This document shows positions 63,651 through 64,000 of a stretch of DNA of 64,000 nucleotides, piece after piece. The DNA lies in the NCBI RefSeq assembly GCF_039537505.1, contig NZ_BAABAQ010000009.1, positions 124,001-188,000 on the forward strand. Direction: 5' to 3'. Every line of letters begins with the position of its first letter. Position 1 is the first letter of the stretch. The position numbers and the translations under genes are program-made. This stretch comes from Streptosporangium oxazolinicum. GTDB lineage: Bacteria; Actinomycetota; Actinomycetes; Streptosporangiales; Streptosporangiaceae. Below the pieces are notes generated by a model. That model saw only the letters and a list, made by a program, of their open reading frames with translations. It made no database searches and was not told the DNA's origin.

Positions 63651-64000
63651 ATGGCCCGTCAGGAAAAGCTCTCGCCCGAGGTGATCGGCGAGATGTACAA
63701 CCAGCTCACCGATTCCCGCGCCGACGCGTTCGGCGGCAACCTGCACGTCGGCTACTGGACGGACGACTACGACGAGGCGCCCGTCGCCCAGGCGACGGAC
63801 CACCTCACCGACCTGGTGGCCGAACGCCTGGAGGTCGTTCCCGGGGAGCGGGTCCTGGACGTGGGCTCGGGCACCGGCAGGCCCGCCGTGCGCATCGCCG
63901 TGGCGCGTGACGTCCACGTCACCGGGGTCACCCTGAGCGAGGACCAGGTACGGCTGGCCGAGTCCCGCCCCGAGGCGGGCCGGGGGCAGGGACACGCCGG
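63651..64000 (+). CDS. SAM-dependent methyltransferase, cut by window edge
   Basis: The first 116 residues have VIGEMYNQLTDSRADAFGGN and RVLDVGSGTGRPAVRIAVA (motif I), resembling sugar or polyketide O-methyltransferases of the RebM type. The 3' part lies beyond the window. Next to a MurG-like glycosyltransferase it may belong to a small glycosylation/methylation unit. Confidence 0.8.
   Translation, partial: MARQEKLSPEVIGEMYNQLTDSRADAFGGNLHVGYWTDDYDEAPVAQATDHLTDLVAERLEVVPGERVLDVGSGTGRPAVRIAVARDVHVTGVTLSEDQVRLAESRPEAGRGQGHA

Overview
The window is high-GC actinobacterial DNA. GTG starts are frequent, many neighbouring genes overlap by 4 bp, and the gene content (helix-turn-helix/TPR regulators, RsbW-like ATPases, a secreted CBM2-GH5 cellulase, a tricorn protease, a second EF-Tu) suggests a filamentous actinomycete. 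Streptosporangiaceae is the likeliest family, but that is an inference from style and content, not from a marker gene.

Region 1 (1-2951) is an AT-richer defence patch. It holds two adjacent minus-strand genes, each ending in a HEPN-type RxxxxH motif: a TIGR02391-family protein running off the left edge and an ApeA-like protein. It is closed by a strong hairpin and a 47-base 3' half of a tRNA-Arg(UCU) gene, the usual footprint of a tRNA-integrating element. The stop codon of the next gene abuts this tRNA fragment.

Region 2 (2952-19418) is the most interesting part. A TPR regulator is divergent from a tightly coupled 15-gene operon (4708-15467). The operon has the whole preQ0 pathway (folE, queD, queE, queC). 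With it come a DUF6884-like protein, a purine-type phosphoribosyltransferase, a GT4-like glycosyltransferase, a PIG-L deacetylase, a WbqC-family protein, a DegT aminotransferase, a radical SAM enzyme, two paralogous thymidylate-kinase-like P-loop proteins, a DEDD exonuclease and a methyltransferase with an N-terminal Cys/His motif. No Tgt, DpdA, QueF or nitrile hydratase gene is present, so this is neither queuosine synthesis nor the known Dpd DNA-modification system. A 7-deazaguanine-derived, sugar-decorated nucleoside or nucleotide is the best guess. A Nudix hydrolase converges on the operon. Beyond it lie an RsbW-like ATPase, a second TPR regulator and an SDR gene.

Region 3 (19419-30690) is a mosaic: topoisomerase IB, a truncated SDR, a YihY protein, small stress-type proteins (DUF2945, DUF3140, Rho_N), decayed arsenic-resistance genes, two large secreted proteins and an IMPase-like enzyme. 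It also contains gene fragments that match pieces of Region 2: an SDR 3' end plus the start of the next gene, and a queD 5' end joined to a methionyl-tRNA synthetase C-terminal fragment. A related locus appears to have decayed or recombined here.

Region 4 (30691-64000) is ordinary accessory or housekeeping chromosome: an OFA-family transporter with a 44-residue companion, alpha/beta hydrolases, a TIGR02960-type sigma factor, MFS and Nramp transporters, tricorn protease, an EF-Tu paralogue, a MecA-type PBP, PlsC, a tyrosine recombinase, a TetR/hydrolase pair with a likely operator, a CBM2-Fn3-GH5 cellulase with two palindromes upstream, an LRR protein, a MurG paralogue and a methyltransferase cut by the right edge. 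A candidate structured RNA with an intrinsic terminator lies at about 47791-47943 on the minus strand.
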